64,000 nt of DNA from Acididesulfobacillus acetoxydans (GTDB lineage Bacteria; Bacillota; Desulfitobacteriia; Desulfitobacteriales; Desulfitobacteriaceae). The notes under the pieces are model-generated. The model worked only from the letters and a program-made list of their open reading frames with translations. It was not told where the DNA came from and did no database searches. The stretch is taken from assembly GCF_900016645.1 (NCBI RefSeq), contig NZ_CDGJ01000078.1. One strand, written 5' to 3'. The position numbers and the translations under genes were made by a program. Positions 33,116-42,434 of this stretch are shown here, in pieces. The stretch's first letter is position 1. The number at the start of each line of letters is the position of its first letter.

Positions 33116-34126
33116 GTGGAAAGGTATTGGGTTGACAGGGACGGTTTGCGGCCGCTGACCGGGGAGGACTCGCTGCCAACGGGGAACAGCCGGGCCTGGG
33201 ACTTGTCCCCAACGGGGGAAGGCCGGGCCGGCGGATTTCTCCTGGCGGTTTTGGCCCCGACGGAGTGGAGCCAACTTCCCGGGGTTTTGAACCGGGAATT
33301 GGACAAGCCGCTGGCGGGTGCCCTGACACGGCTGCAAGAACAGGTTGAACAGGTATATCGACCCCGGCGCAATCAGGGGTTCCTGGGGATTCGTCCTCGG
33401 GCGGAAAAACTGGTTCCCGGTCTGAGCTATGTCTGCTACCGGGGCCTTGACCAGGAAGGAAAGGAATACCCGATTCGGTTTTTTCTCAGCCGGGAAAGTT
33501 TTGTCCTGTTGGGCTGGGGCGGGCTCAAACGGGAACAGTTGGAAGAAAGGGCCGGCCGCGGGCTCTTGGTTTATGCCAGCCATCTCGCGGAGTTCATCGG
33601 CTCCAAGGTCCTGGAAGAACACCGCACACTTTTGGACCGGTTTGAGGACCAGATGGATTTGATCGAAGAGGGAATTCTTAAAGCGCCGAAACAGTGGCAG
33701 CAAAGCCGGATTCTCACGCTGCACCAGCGCGTGGTGGGCCTGAAAAAATCGCTCAATGCCCATCTGTCCGTCTATATCCGGATTGCCAACCCGGAGGAAG
33801 CGGGCGGGCAGTCCGATTGGCAGGAGCTTGTGCAGGACACGCAAAGAGAGTTGGAGAACGTCAGGCAGACCCATGAGTTGGTGGAAAATCTGAGGGAAGC
33901 TTACCAAACGGCGCTCGACAACCGGGCGAACGACATTATGAAAATCCTGACCTTGTTGGCGACAGTTCTTTTGCCGATTAACCTCTTAACGAGTTTTTTT
34001 GGCATGAACTTCGAGAATATGCCTTTAATCCACCGGCCCTACGGGATGGTATTCTTTTATGTCATGTGCGTGCTGATCATAGCCGCGAGCCTTTGGCTTT
34101 TTCACAAGATGAAATGGCAAAAGTGA
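33116..34126 (+). CDS. CorA-like divalent cation transporter
   Basis: 336 aa. The C-terminus has the two-helix CorA core: LTLLATVLLPINLLTSFFGMNFENMPLI, with the GMN pore signature, then a second helix and a short basic end. A long coiled cytoplasmic region precedes it (about residues 150-270). GTG 33116 is chosen because GGAGGGGAG lies 5 nt before it; the frame is open further upstream into the repeat array, and those residues look non-genuine. Mg, Co or Zn are possible ions; the exact one cannot be told. Confidence 0.85.
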   Translation: MERYWVDRDGLRPLTGEDSLPTGNSRAWDLSPTGEGRAGGFLLAVLAPTEWSQLPGVLNRELDKPLAGALTRLQEQVEQVYRPRRNQGFLGIRPRAEKLVPGLSYVCYRGLDQEGKEYPIRFFLSRESFVLLGWGGLKREQLEERAGRGLLVYASHLAEFIGSKVLEEHRTLLDRFEDQMDLIEEGILKAPKQWQQSRILTLHQRVVGLKKSLNAHLSVYIRIANPEEAGGQSDWQELVQDTQRELENVRQTHELVENLREAYQTALDNRANDIMKILTLLATVLLPINLLTSFFGMNFENMPLIHRPYGMVFFYVMCVLIIAASLWLFHKMKWQK

Positions 34127-34133
34127 GGAAAGG

Positions 34134-34484
34134 GTGCTGGATGTGGAAGATTTGTTCGAGAAACTAAGAGGATATTTGCGCATGGAATCCGAACTGCCTG
34201 TAGCGGATTTTGCGGCTTATTACCAAGAACTGATAGAGTATTTGAACCGTTCTTTCGACAACATGGACAAGGAGGAACGTCTGAAAGCCCGCTATATCTG
34301 CTCGATAGTTCAGGCCAATGCGGACGCCCGGGCCAAGACGAGTAAGGCCACGGCCAAGACCTTTCGCAAGATCAGCCGCAAATGCGCCTTCTGGGCAGAT
34401 GCCATCGATTTCAGGCTGCAGAAAGAGGGAGTCGGGCGCGCGCAAATTGACGAGGCCATGGAACAGCTGAATCAAAGCATGTGA
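34134..34484 (+). CDS. Hypothetical helical protein
   Basis: 116 aa, all predicted helix, rich in Glu, Lys and Ala, no membrane segment. I do not recognise it. GTG 34134 follows AGGAAAGG and starts only 7 nt after the CorA-like gene, so the two are probably co-transcribed and translated together. Residues 60-85 are markedly basic (RAKTSKATAKTFRKISRK), which could contact nucleic acid or phospholipid; that is a guess. Confidence 0.6.
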   Translation: MLDVEDLFEKLRGYLRMESELPVADFAAYYQELIEYLNRSFDNMDKEERLKARYICSIVQANADARAKTSKATAKTFRKISRKCAFWADAIDFRLQKEGVGRAQIDEAMEQLNQSM

Positions 34485-34563
34485 ACGAAACATTTCTCTT
34501 TTGCCCGACGTAGTAAAGGTGGAAGCTGCCGCCGCGCCAACGAGCGAGGGAGGGGAGAAAGAA

Positions 34564-35547
34564 ATGAAGGGAATGACTTGGCTCAGCAAGGGCCTTTTGC
34601 TGATCACGCTTGGGGTTCTCTTTTTGTTGATGAATTTTGGCATCCTCAGCTGGGGATTTTGGTTTAACGTGGTCGACCTCTGGCCCGTGCTTTTAATTCT
34701 TTTGGGGGTCAGCCTGCTTTTGGGTAAAAGGGTGCCTTTCAGTGCCATTTTGGTGGTATTTCTCGTGATTTTGGCCGGGTATTCTTTGACGGTTGGCCGG
34801 CGCACCCTTCCTCCGGCTCCGGACTTCGCCCCTTTCCGAAATGCGGCTCCGAGTTCGGGCTCCCTGCCGATCGACGTCCCTTTGCCCCAAGGAGTCGGTA
34901 AAGCGCAAGTGGAGATGAATCTGGGCAGTGCCCGCCTGGATCTTCATCCTTTGGCCCCGGCGGCAAAAGGCCGGAAGCTCATGCAAGGTACCTACGGCTG
35001 GCAGAGCACATCTCCTTTGAACGTACCGGGGCTGACCTCCCGCCAAGAGGGAGATACGCTGTCGGTGTCCCTCTCTTCACCCGGACTGGAAGGGTTAAGG
35101 GATGACTTGAGTTTGGGCTTGGCGGGAGGGGTAAAGTATGCCCTCACCATCCATTCCGCTGCCCTAGACGCCAATATGGATTTCGGCCGGATTCCCCTGG
35201 AGAGCTTTGATCTGAGCACCGGTGCGTGTAAGTGCCGGTTGACTTTTGGGAACACCGGCCTCACGGAGCAGGGCAAGATTAACAGCGGGGCGTCGGACAT
35301 CACCCTGGTCGTGCCGGAGGACGTGGGGCTGCGGGTGCATGTTAACGGGATTGTCGGAGATTTCATGGGCTCCGGGATGTTTTTGGAAAATAAGGACTGG
35401 GTCAGTCCGGGTTACGATCAAGCCAAGACGAAGATCGACCTCGATATTGCCACGGCAGCCGGCCGGGTTCACTTGGAACGGCCTTCTGCGTCCCCCACAT
35501 CTCCCACATCTTCCGCATCTTCCGCATCCTCCGACGGGGCCCTGTGA
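34564..35547 (+). CDS. LiaF/DUF5668-like membrane protein
   Basis: 327 aa. Residues 5-70 hold a DUF5668-type block of three to four short hydrophobic helices with WFNVVDLWPVLLILLGVSLLLG; a proline linker leads to a C-terminal beta-solenoid-like region (DANMDFGRIPLESFDLSTGACKCRLTFG, INSGASDITLVVPEDVGLRVHVNG), typical of the LiaF/YvqF toast-rack domain. Such proteins sense envelope stress. No LiaRS-type two-component genes are adjacent. ATG 34564 follows GGAGGGGAG. The tail is a Ser/Ala/Thr/Pro repeat. Confidence 0.78.
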   Translation: MKGMTWLSKGLLLITLGVLFLLMNFGILSWGFWFNVVDLWPVLLILLGVSLLLGKRVPFSAILVVFLVILAGYSLTVGRRTLPPAPDFAPFRNAAPSSGSLPIDVPLPQGVGKAQVEMNLGSARLDLHPLAPAAKGRKLMQGTYGWQSTSPLNVPGLTSRQEGDTLSVSLSSPGLEGLRDDLSLGLAGGVKYALTIHSAALDANMDFGRIPLESFDLSTGACKCRLTFGNTGLTEQGKINSGASDITLVVPEDVGLRVHVNGIVGDFMGSGMFLENKDWVSPGYDQAKTKIDLDIATAAGRVHLERPSASPTSPTSSASSASSDGAL

Positions 35548-35603
35548 GTCCGCTCCTGCCCGGACCGTGCGAATCCGCTCCTGCCCCGGCCGTCCTTTTG
35601 TGC

Positions 35604-35609
35604 TATAAT
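35604..35609 (+). promoter_or_regulatory. Extended -10 promoter for the poly(A) polymerase/scp gene group
   Basis: TGCTATAAT (35601-35609) is an extended -10 element; the -35 is weak. It lies 56 nt before the next gene. The sequence just upstream has a direct repeat of TCCGCTCCTGCCC. Confidence 0.6.
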
Positions 35610-35664
35610 ACGTCAGTAAACTGTTGCGGTTGGTGAATAAAGTTAAGGAGCATTCGGCTGTAAT

Positions 35665-38244
35665 ATGGAAATCGTTGTCGCCCATCGCCAATTGGATTTT
35701 GATGCCCTGGCCTCTATGGTAGCGGCCCAGAAACTCAACCCCGAGAGTGTTCCGGTAGTGGAGGGCAAGCCGTCTGCCTATGTCCAGGATTTCTTGGCCT
35801 TGGCCAAAGACCGTCTCTCTTTGAAAACGGCTTCCGAGGTGGTTCCGGAGGATGTCAGCCGGGTCATTCTCGTGGATACCCATGATTTGCACCGGTCCGG
35901 CACTTTGGCGGAGAGGGCGGCCGGCCGGCCGGGAACGGTTCTGGAAATATATGATCACCATCCTTATTCCGGGCCGCTGCCGGCGGGGGTGCATGTGGAA
36001 ACAGTCGGGGCCTGCACAACTTTGCTGGTGGAAAAGATTGTCGAGCGCGGGGTTTTGCTCAGCCCGTTTGAGGCGACTCTCTTGGCTCTCGGCATTTATG
36101 ACGATACCGGAAGCCTCTTGTTTGAGTGCACGACTGTGCGGGATGTTCGGGCCGTAGCCTTTCTTTTGGAGAGAGGAGCGCAGCTGGCGGTGGTGGCCGA
36201 ATATCTGCGCCGCCCGCTGTCCGGTGAGCAGAAGGCGCTTCTCCAGCAAGTGCTGGACAACGGCAAGACGGAACTGTTTAAGGGAATTCCGGTCTATCTG
36301 TCACAGGCCGAGATTCCGGATTACGTCGGGGGTCTCGCTCTGGTCGCCCACCGCGTGGGTGAACTGGAGGGGCCGGAGACCTGGTTCTTGGCGGTAAAAA
36401 TGGAAAACCGGGTCTACCTGGTGGCCCGCTCACGGGGAAAGGGTTTGCCCGTTCAGGAGATTGTGCAAGCTTTGGGCGGATCAGGACACGAGAAAGCGGC
36501 TTCGGCCACGATCAAGGGCGGTAATCCCGCGGACATTTTGCAAAGGGTGCGCTCGGAGATTGACAAGCGGGTACAGCAGCCTTTCCGGATTCGCGACATC
36601 ATGAGTTATCCCGTGAAAACCGTAGCTCCCGAAACCCGCCTGGCCGAGGTGGAGCAGGTTCTCCTGCGTTATGGGCACACCGGGGTTCCGGTGGTTGAGC
36701 AGGGAGCGTTGGTGGGGATCATCTCCAGGCGGGACGTCGATAAAGCGATTAAACACGGCCTGGAGCACGCGCCTGTCAAAGGTTTTATGGCCACACGGGT
36801 CATTACGGTCGAGGCGGATGTACCTTGGCAGGCCGCTCAAGAGTTGATGGTCCAGTATGACGTGGGCCGGTTGCCGGTGGTTGAGGACAACCGGGTTATC
36901 GGTATCGTTTCCCGCTCCGATGTCCTGCGCATGCTGCACGGGAGCGCGGTCCCGGTGGAGGCCGTGCTGGCGCGCGAACGCAGCCAGGCCGTGCGCGCCG
37001 ATATTCTGGACCTCTTGGCGCGGGGTTCCGCGGATACGCGGGAACTGCTCCGGCTGGCCGGGGAGACCGCTGCGGAGGAGGGTCTTTCGGTTTACGCGGT
37101 GGGCGGTTTTGTGCGGGACTTGCTGTTGTTGACGCCCACCCGCGATCTGGATCTTGTCGTCGAAGGCAACGGCCCCAGGTTCGCCGGGGTCCTGGCCGCA
37201 AAACTCGGTTCCGGCGAACTGACGCTGCATACCCGCTTCGGAACGGCCAATATCCTGTTTCCGGACGGCAGGCACGTTGACATAGCGAGCATGCGGCGGG
37301 AATATTATGAATATCCGGGAGCCCTGCCGGAAGTGGAAAAGTCCACACTGCGCGACGATCTCTTTCGCCGCGACTTCACGGTCAACGCCATGGCCATCGC
37401 TTTAAACCCCGAATGTTTCGGCGAGTTGGTCGACTATTACGGGGGTATGCGGGATTTGCTGCAAGGGGAAATCCGGCTTCTCCATAACCTGAGTTTTATT
37501 GAAGATCCGACCAGGATCCTGCGGGCTTTGCGGTTTGCCGGGCGTTACGGGTTTAAACCGGCCAAGGAGACGGCGGGGGCCCTGAGGACGGCCTTGGACA
37601 GCGGCGTTTTGGAGAACGTGAGCCGGGAACGCTTTACGGAAGAGTTGCTGCTTGTCTACCGGGAGGCAGAGTATCGGGCCATCGGCCGGGCTCTGGTGGA
37701 ATATGGGGTTCTCAGCCGTTGGTTTGCCCGGGAGTACCCGTGGAATTTCAGCGGCGAGGACGGGGACGGGTCTCCTTTGCAGCGCTGGTTGCACACCCTC
37801 AGCTGCTTGAGCGGGCAGGAAGCGGAAGAGGTTCTGCAAAGGCTCCGGCTTCCCCGGCCTTTTGCCGCTTACACCCGGACCTATTTCCGGCTGCGCGGGG
37901 AATTGGCGCAAGTGCCGCCAAATCTGCCGGATCTCGACCGGATCCTGAACCGGGTTCCCCTGTGGCTGGTCAAGCTCCTGGCGCGGGAAGAAAGCGGCGA
38001 AGGAGCCGCGGGTGGGGGAAAGGTGCTGGCCGAGTATGCGGAGGCCCTGGAGAAAATGAAGCTGTCCGTCAACGGCCGGGTGCTGCTGGCGGCCGGTCTG
38101 CGGGAGGGGAAAACCATCGGGGCCGTCTTGGCCCGCATTCGGTCCGCCTGGCTGGCGGGGGAAATAAAAAGTCCTCGGGATGAAGAAACCTTGATGCGGC
38201 GACTGCTGGCCCAGACGGAAAGAAAGGGGCAAAATCTTGTTTAA
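35665..38244 (+). CDS. DHH-CBS-poly(A) polymerase/CCA-adding family fusion protein
   Basis: 859 aa with three parts: an N-terminal DHH/DHHA1 phosphoesterase (VVAHRQLDFDALASMVAA, VDTHDLH, YDHHPYSG, ALGIYDDTGSL; residues 1-305), two CBS domains (about 315-430) and a C-terminal class II tRNA nucleotidyltransferase/poly(A) polymerase domain (YAVGGFVRDLLL, RDLDLVVEG, RRDFTVNAMAI, EDPTRILRALRFAGRYGF; about 465-700) plus helical tail. This architecture is known in several deep-branching bacteria, where the C-part acts on tRNA 3' ends. AAGGAG lies 14 nt before ATG 35665, rather far. Head of the scpA-scpB group. Confidence 0.9.
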   Translation: MEIVVAHRQLDFDALASMVAAQKLNPESVPVVEGKPSAYVQDFLALAKDRLSLKTASEVVPEDVSRVILVDTHDLHRSGTLAERAAGRPGTVLEIYDHHPYSGPLPAGVHVETVGACTTLLVEKIVERGVLLSPFEATLLALGIYDDTGSLLFECTTVRDVRAVAFLLERGAQLAVVAEYLRRPLSGEQKALLQQVLDNGKTELFKGIPVYLSQAEIPDYVGGLALVAHRVGELEGPETWFLAVKMENRVYLVARSRGKGLPVQEIVQALGGSGHEKAASATIKGGNPADILQRVRSEIDKRVQQPFRIRDIMSYPVKTVAPETRLAEVEQVLLRYGHTGVPVVEQGALVGIISRRDVDKAIKHGLEHAPVKGFMATRVITVEADVPWQAAQELMVQYDVGRLPVVEDNRVIGIVSRSDVLRMLHGSAVPVEAVLARERSQAVRADILDLLARGSADTRELLRLAGETAAEEGLSVYAVGGFVRDLLLLTPTRDLDLVVEGNGPRFAGVLAAKLGSGELTLHTRFGTANILFPDGRHVDIASMRREYYEYPGALPEVEKSTLRDDLFRRDFTVNAMAIALNPECFGELVDYYGGMRDLLQGEIRLLHNLSFIEDPTRILRALRFAGRYGFKPAKETAGALRTALDSGVLENVSRERFTEELLLVYREAEYRAIGRALVEYGVLSRWFAREYPWNFSGEDGDGSPLQRWLHTLSCLSGQEAEEVLQRLRLPRPFAAYTRTYFRLRGELAQVPPNLPDLDRILNRVPLWLVKLLAREESGEGAAGGGKVLAEYAEALEKMKLSVNGRVLLAAGLREGKTIGAVLARIRSAWLAGEIKSPRDEETLMRRLLAQTERKGQNLV

Positions 38245-38905
38245 CTTTTTTAACGTTGACCTATCAAGCTTGATCGCGAATATTCCGGCTCTCTTAATCG
38301 GGTTTGCTTTCCACGAATTTGCCCATGCCTGGGTGGCGGATTTGCTGGGGGACCCGACCCCGCGCAGTCAAGGGCGTTTGACCTTAAATCCGTTCGTCCA
38401 CCTGGATGTTTTCGGCAGCCTGATGGCCCTGCTCTTCCGGTTTGGCTGGGCTAAGCCGGTTATGACCAATCCCAGCTACTTTAAGGGCAACCCCTTGCGG
38501 GGAAGGATGCTGGTAGCCTTGGCCGGGCCGGTCATGAACCTTTTGATCGCTTTTTTAGCCATGATGCTTTTCCTGGTGACATCCATCCTGCTGCCGGTCC
38601 CTCTCTGGAACCAATACAACCGGGTTATCCAAGACATCTTTATGGCCATTATTCTCATGAATCTGGGCTTAGGCATTTTTAACCTGATTCCGATTCCCCC
38701 TTTGGACGGTTTTGCGGTTCTGAGCGGATTCCTGCCGGCGCGCTATGCCCGTTACCTTTGGGCTCTGGAGTCCTACGGCATGCTGATCTTGGCCTTAGTG
38801 CTCTTCACTAACGTCTTGGGGTTTGTGCTCTCTCCGCTCATGTCCGGGCTTTTTAATCTTTATTGGAATATCGGCCAGCTTATTTTTGCACCCTGGTTGC
38901 ATTGA
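38237..38905 (+). CDS. Site-2 protease family membrane metalloprotease (M50)
   Basis: 222 aa with about five membrane helices. Zinc motif HEFAH at residues 26-30 and the second ligand motif NLIPIPPLDG near residue 150 are intact. Rhomboid-like intramembrane proteolysis is expected; the substrate is unknown. TTG 38237 follows GAAAGGGG and overlaps the upstream gene by 8 nt. The same gene precedes scpA in many Firmicutes, so the placement is conserved. Confidence 0.9.
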   Translation: MFNFFNVDLSSLIANIPALLIGFAFHEFAHAWVADLLGDPTPRSQGRLTLNPFVHLDVFGSLMALLFRFGWAKPVMTNPSYFKGNPLRGRMLVALAGPVMNLLIAFLAMMLFLVTSILLPVPLWNQYNRVIQDIFMAIILMNLGLGIFNLIPIPPLDGFAVLSGFLPARYARYLWALESYGMLILALVLFTNVLGFVLSPLMSGLFNLYWNIGQLIFAPWLH

Positions 38906-38928
38906 AGGCCGCGGGAGTCTGATTTCAT

Positions 38929-39708
38929 ATGGAAAAGAGTCATCCGGAAAAAAGTCATCCGGCCCCTCTGGTCGAACTGCCCGCTTTCCAAGGACCGCTG
39001 GATTTGCTCCTGCAGCTGATTCAAGCGGAAAAAGTGGATATCTGTGATATTCCCATTGCCCGGATTGCGGAACAGTTCATGCGGACGCTGCAGAGGATGG
39101 GCTCGCTGGACATGGAAGTGACGAGCGAGTTCTTGGTTCTGGCGGCTCAACTCCTTTACATTAAGTCTTCTCTTCTGCTGCCGAAACCGCTCAGGCCCGA
39201 AGAGAGCGTGACCACGGAAGACCCGCGCCAGGAACTGGTGGAACGGCTCCTGTCCTACCGGGCTTACAAGGAGGCGGCCCAATGGCTGGGCAGCTTGCAG
39301 GGAACGACCGGGCGGCGCTTTTTCCGGGAACCGGATGTGGAAGCCCTTAGGCGTCAAGCCCGAGCGGGAGATCCCTTGGCGGGCGTTTCTTTTGCCGACC
39401 TGTGGCAGGCTTTTGGGCAAGTTTTGGCCAGGGCGGAAAAGGGAGAAGACATAGAGCATCTGAAGCCGGACGAGATAGCTCTGCAAGTCATGTTGAAAGA
39501 TGTCTGGCGGCGGGTGCTTTGGCATCCGAGGGGGATCGGTTTCCGCCGGCTTCTGCGCACCCCGGACCGGCTGGAAGCGGTGGTGGCGTTCCTGGCCGTT
39601 TTGGAGTTGCTGAAAGACGGAAGGATCCGGGCGGAACAGTCTTCCTCCGGCAACGAGATTTTCCTCTTTCCGACGGCCAGGGCCTGGGAATTTGCTGAGG
39701 AGGAGTGA
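38929..39708 (+). CDS. scpA: Segregation and condensation protein A
   Basis: 259 aa kleisin of the SMC complex. The N-terminal helical domain begins FQGPLDLLLQLIQAEKVDICDIPIARIAEQ (about residues 19-48), with VTSEFLVLAAQLLYIKSSLLLP, and a C-terminal winged helix (VVAFLAVLELLKDGRI). It bridges the Smc heads with ScpB. The gene is tight against scpB (stop within a few nt of the scpB start), as in Bacillus. Confidence 0.93.
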   Translation: MEKSHPEKSHPAPLVELPAFQGPLDLLLQLIQAEKVDICDIPIARIAEQFMRTLQRMGSLDMEVTSEFLVLAAQLLYIKSSLLLPKPLRPEESVTTEDPRQELVERLLSYRAYKEAAQWLGSLQGTTGRRFFREPDVEALRRQARAGDPLAGVSFADLWQAFGQVLARAEKGEDIEHLKPDEIALQVMLKDVWRRVLWHPRGIGFRRLLRTPDRLEAVVAFLAVLELLKDGRIRAEQSSSGNEIFLFPTARAWEFAEEE

Positions 39709-39710
39709 CC

Positions 39711-40460
39711 GTGCTTTTTCGCGAGGCGGAAATGGCCGCCCTGGAAGCGCTTTTGTTTGTGGCCAAAGAGCCCCTGTCCCGCGAACGCCTGGCGGAGATC
39801 TTGGCGATGAACCGGGAGGATGTCACGGAGTTGATTCGGGATTTACAGGAAAGCTATGGGCGTGATTCCCGCGGCTTGACTGTGGCGGAAGTCAACGGCG
39901 GGTTCCGTTTGGCGACCAAGCCGGAGGTTGCGCCTTACATAGAGCTCTTGTACAAACAGCCTGTGACCGGGTTATCCGCAGCGGCCTTGGAGGTCCTCTC
40001 GATCGTGGCCTACCGGCAGCCGGTGACGAGGGGAGAGATCGAATTTTTGCGCGGGATTCAGTCAGATACGGCTGTAGCTACTCTGGCGGAGAAAGGCCTG
40101 ATTCAAGAAGTGGGACGGAAAGAAGGGCCGGGCCGTCCGGTGCTTTTCGGCACAACCGACCGCTTCTTGACTCACTTCGGTTTGCTCTCTCTCTCCGAGC
40201 TTCCCGCCCTGCGTTTCGAGCCGGCGGAGGAAGCGGCAGAAGGGCCCGGCGGAGTGTTCAGCAAAGATGCCGTGGGAGGGATCAAGGCCGGGGAAGAGAG
40301 CGCCGGGGAGGACACGGCCCGGGAGGACACGGCCGGAGAGCAGACGATCGGGGAAGAGGGCACCGGTGGGGACGGCGCCGGGGTTGAGACGACCGGGGTA
40401 GGCGGCGCCGGAGGAGGTGGCGTCCGCAAGGATACCGCCGGAGGGGATGGGGGCGAATAG
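39711..40460 (+). CDS. scpB: Segregation and condensation protein B with repetitive tail
   Basis: 249 aa. Two winged-helix domains occupy residues 1-165: ALEALLFVAKEPLSRERLAEIL, EVNGGFRLATKPE, LSAAALEVLSIVAYRQPVTRGEIEFLRGI and GPGRPVLFGTTDRFL are standard. The last 65-70 residues are a Gly/Glu/Thr/Asp tail of short repeats (GEESAGEDTARED-like), encoded by diverged GGGAAGAGGGCAC-type DNA repeats and absent from typical ScpB. GTG 39711 is chosen since AGGAGG lies 7 nt upstream; GTG 39705 is too near that site. Confidence 0.92.
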   Translation: MLFREAEMAALEALLFVAKEPLSRERLAEILAMNREDVTELIRDLQESYGRDSRGLTVAEVNGGFRLATKPEVAPYIELLYKQPVTGLSAAALEVLSIVAYRQPVTRGEIEFLRGIQSDTAVATLAEKGLIQEVGRKEGPGRPVLFGTTDRFLTHFGLLSLSELPALRFEPAEEAAEGPGGVFSKDAVGGIKAGEESAGEDTAREDTAGEQTIGEEGTGGDGAGVETTGVGGAGGGGVRKDTAGGDGGE

Positions 40461-40663
40461 TGCCGGGCCAACACGGTCCCAGAAAATGCCGCGGAGAGTA
40501 CGCCCTTCGGTGAGAAAAAAGTCCCGAAAGGGACGAGCGAACGCCCGAACTCACGGCAGGCAGACACTGAAGAAATAGAGGCAGCCGCGGCACCGGTATA
40601 AACGTTTGCCAAATTGGGAATCGTAGGATTTTAGGAGGTTCCGGATGGTGACGGGGTGATTTC

Positions 40664-41323
40664 GTGCGGATACTGGCTCTTTTTTTGGCGTTACTGTTTT
40701 GGCTGGCCCTCAGTTTGGTCATTAAAGCTCAGATTGATTTCCGCTACCGGCGCAAAGATGAGCGGGACCATCTGGAGATTGGTCTCCGGGCTTTGCATGG
40801 CTTATGGCAGTTTAAGCTCCAGGTTCCGACCATTCAGTTTTCCTGGGAAAAGGGTCCCCTGATTGAAGTGGACCCGAGCGTTCGCTCGGGCCGGACGCGG
40901 AGCAAAATGAAAACGCAGGCCCGTGTCCGCTATGTGCGCCGTCACTTTTTCCTCAGGCTCTGGCCCAGGCTGCACCGGATCATGGCGGGATTCAGGCGGG
41001 CCCGGGCGCGCTTCTACCGGAGCATATACTGTACGGCCCTGGAGTGGCGGGTCGCGATCGGCTGCCGGGATCCGGTCAATACCGCCTTGGCCGCAGGGGC
41101 TTTCTGGTCGGTTCTCGGTGTCGCTTTGACCCGGTTTTACCGTCAGATTCAAGTTCGGGTGAAAAAACCCTTGCTTCAGGTCACTCCTCTTTTTCAAACA
41201 CCCGGCTTTTCCTGTGACATTCATTGTATATTCCAATTGCGTATCGGCCATATTATTTTTGCCGGCATAAGTTTGCTGCGGACAATCCGGTTGGGAAAAA
41301 GCCGGTTGGGAAAAAGGGGGTAG
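40664..41323 (+). CDS. ytfI: DUF2953 protein (YtfI-like)
   Basis: 219 aa with an N-terminal membrane helix (about residues 4-22) and a basic middle, matching DUF2953/YtfI, always found next to gerW (ytfJ). Function unknown; sporulation-linked by context. GTG 40664 is preceded by a GGGGTG site. A 203-nt gap to scpB has no gene. Stop lies 4 nt before gerW. Confidence 0.82.
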   Translation: MRILALFLALLFWLALSLVIKAQIDFRYRRKDERDHLEIGLRALHGLWQFKLQVPTIQFSWEKGPLIEVDPSVRSGRTRSKMKTQARVRYVRRHFFLRLWPRLHRIMAGFRRARARFYRSIYCTALEWRVAIGCRDPVNTALAAGAFWSVLGVALTRFYRQIQVRVKKPLLQVTPLFQTPGFSCDIHCIFQLRIGHIIFAGISLLRTIRLGKSRLGKRG

Positions 41324-41327
41324 TGCC

Positions 41328-41768
41328 ATGGGCAATCATCCTATCGAAGCACTCATGAAGACAGCGATGGAAAGCATTCAGCAAATCGTTGACGTGAATA
41401 CAATTGTGGGAGACCCCGTGGAAACGCATGACGGCTCGGTGATCATTCCGGTCTCGCGGGTGGCTTGCGGGTTTGCTGCCGGCGGAAGCGAATTTCTGCC
41501 TGCGGATGAGCAGGGTCAGGACCAGGGTAACGGAGGGGAGCAGGGAGGGAATGCTCTGCCTTTCGGCGGCGGCAGCGGCGGCGGTGTGTCCGTTCAGCCG
41601 GTCGGTTTCCTGGTGGTCGGCAACGGCCAGGTGCGCCTATTGCCGGTGGACAGCAACGCGGTGGTCGAACGGATTATCGATACGGTTCCGGATCTCATCG
41701 ACAAAGTGTCCGGTTTGTTCAAGAAAAAGCGGGATGATGAAGACGACTTGGGGATCGAGGATACCTGA
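41328..41768 (+). CDS. gerW: Spore germination protein GerW (YtfJ)
   Basis: 146 aa. NHPIEALMKTAMESIQQIVDVNTIVGDPVETHDGSVIIPVSRVACGFAAGG is the signature start; a Gly-rich loop (about 62-86) and VGFLVVGNGQVRLLPVD complete the domain. GerW is a spore protein needed for germination responses in Bacillus. ATG 41328 follows GGGGGTAG. Cluster ytfI-gerW-spmA-spmB fits mid-to-late sporulation expression. Confidence 0.93.
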   Translation: MGNHPIEALMKTAMESIQQIVDVNTIVGDPVETHDGSVIIPVSRVACGFAAGGSEFLPADEQGQDQGNGGEQGGNALPFGGGSGGGVSVQPVGFLVVGNGQVRLLPVDSNAVVERIIDTVPDLIDKVSGLFKKKRDDEDDLGIEDT

Positions 41769-41838
41769 GACAGGGCCGACCCGGTGAGACACTCTCTGTC
41801 CATATTCTAATTCACCCTTCTGTCTCATAAATTGAGAC
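41766..41838. repeat. TGAGACA motif repeated before spmA
   Basis: TGAGACA at 41766-41772 and 41785-41791, then an inverted pair GTCTCA-taaat-TGAGAC (41822-41838) ending 15 nt before the spmA start. The inverted pair has the look of an operator or small hairpin overlapping the leader. Confidence 0.5.
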
Positions 41839-41852
41839 GAGGGGGGTAGGGT

Positions 41853-42434
41853 ATGGTCAATTTAATTTGGCTTATTCTGCTGGCAGGCGGCATCTTGGTA
41901 GCTGCGGTCACAGGAAGAATCGATACGGTGACCGCCTCGGCCCTTAAAGCCGCAGAGATGGGAGTGGAGGTCGCCTTTGAACTGATCGGGGTCATGAGCC
42001 TGTGGCTCGGGCTGATGCGTTTGGCGGAGGAAGCGGGTCTGGTCCAAGGGATCGCGCGTCTGTTCGGACCGGCCCTTCGCCTTTTGTTTCCCTCTCTTAA
42101 ACCTGACAGTCCGGCCTTGGGCGCGATTATTATGAATCTGAGCGCCAACCTTTTGGGCCTGGGTAATGCGGCCACTCCTTTCGGTTTAAAAGCCATGCAG
42201 GAACTGCAAAAAGAAAATCCGGAGCCGGAGGTTGCCAGCCCGGCCATGTGCACGTTCCTGGCCTTGAACACCTCGGCCATTACGCTGGTTCCGGCGACAA
42301 TTATCGCGGTGCGGCTCAAAGCCCAATCGGCGCATCCGACTGAGATCATCGGCCCCACCATCTTTGCCACCGGCTGTGCGATGACTGCTGCGATGATCGC
42401 GGACCGCTTTTTTCGGCGCGGGCAAAAATCATGA
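41853..42434 (+). CDS. spmA: Spore maturation protein A
   Basis: 193 aa nucleoside-transporter-gate-like (Gate domain) membrane protein. VNLIWLILLAGGILVAAVTGR and IIMNLSANLLGLGNAATPFGLKAMQELQ are characteristic. SpmA and SpmB lower spore-core water in Bacillus. ATG 41853 follows GGGGGGTAGGG. Its stop overlaps spmB by 4 nt. Confidence 0.94.
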   Translation: MVNLIWLILLAGGILVAAVTGRIDTVTASALKAAEMGVEVAFELIGVMSLWLGLMRLAEEAGLVQGIARLFGPALRLLFPSLKPDSPALGAIIMNLSANLLGLGNAATPFGLKAMQELQKENPEPEVASPAMCTFLALNTSAITLVPATIIAVRLKAQSAHPTEIIGPTIFATGCAMTAAMIADRFFRRGQKS

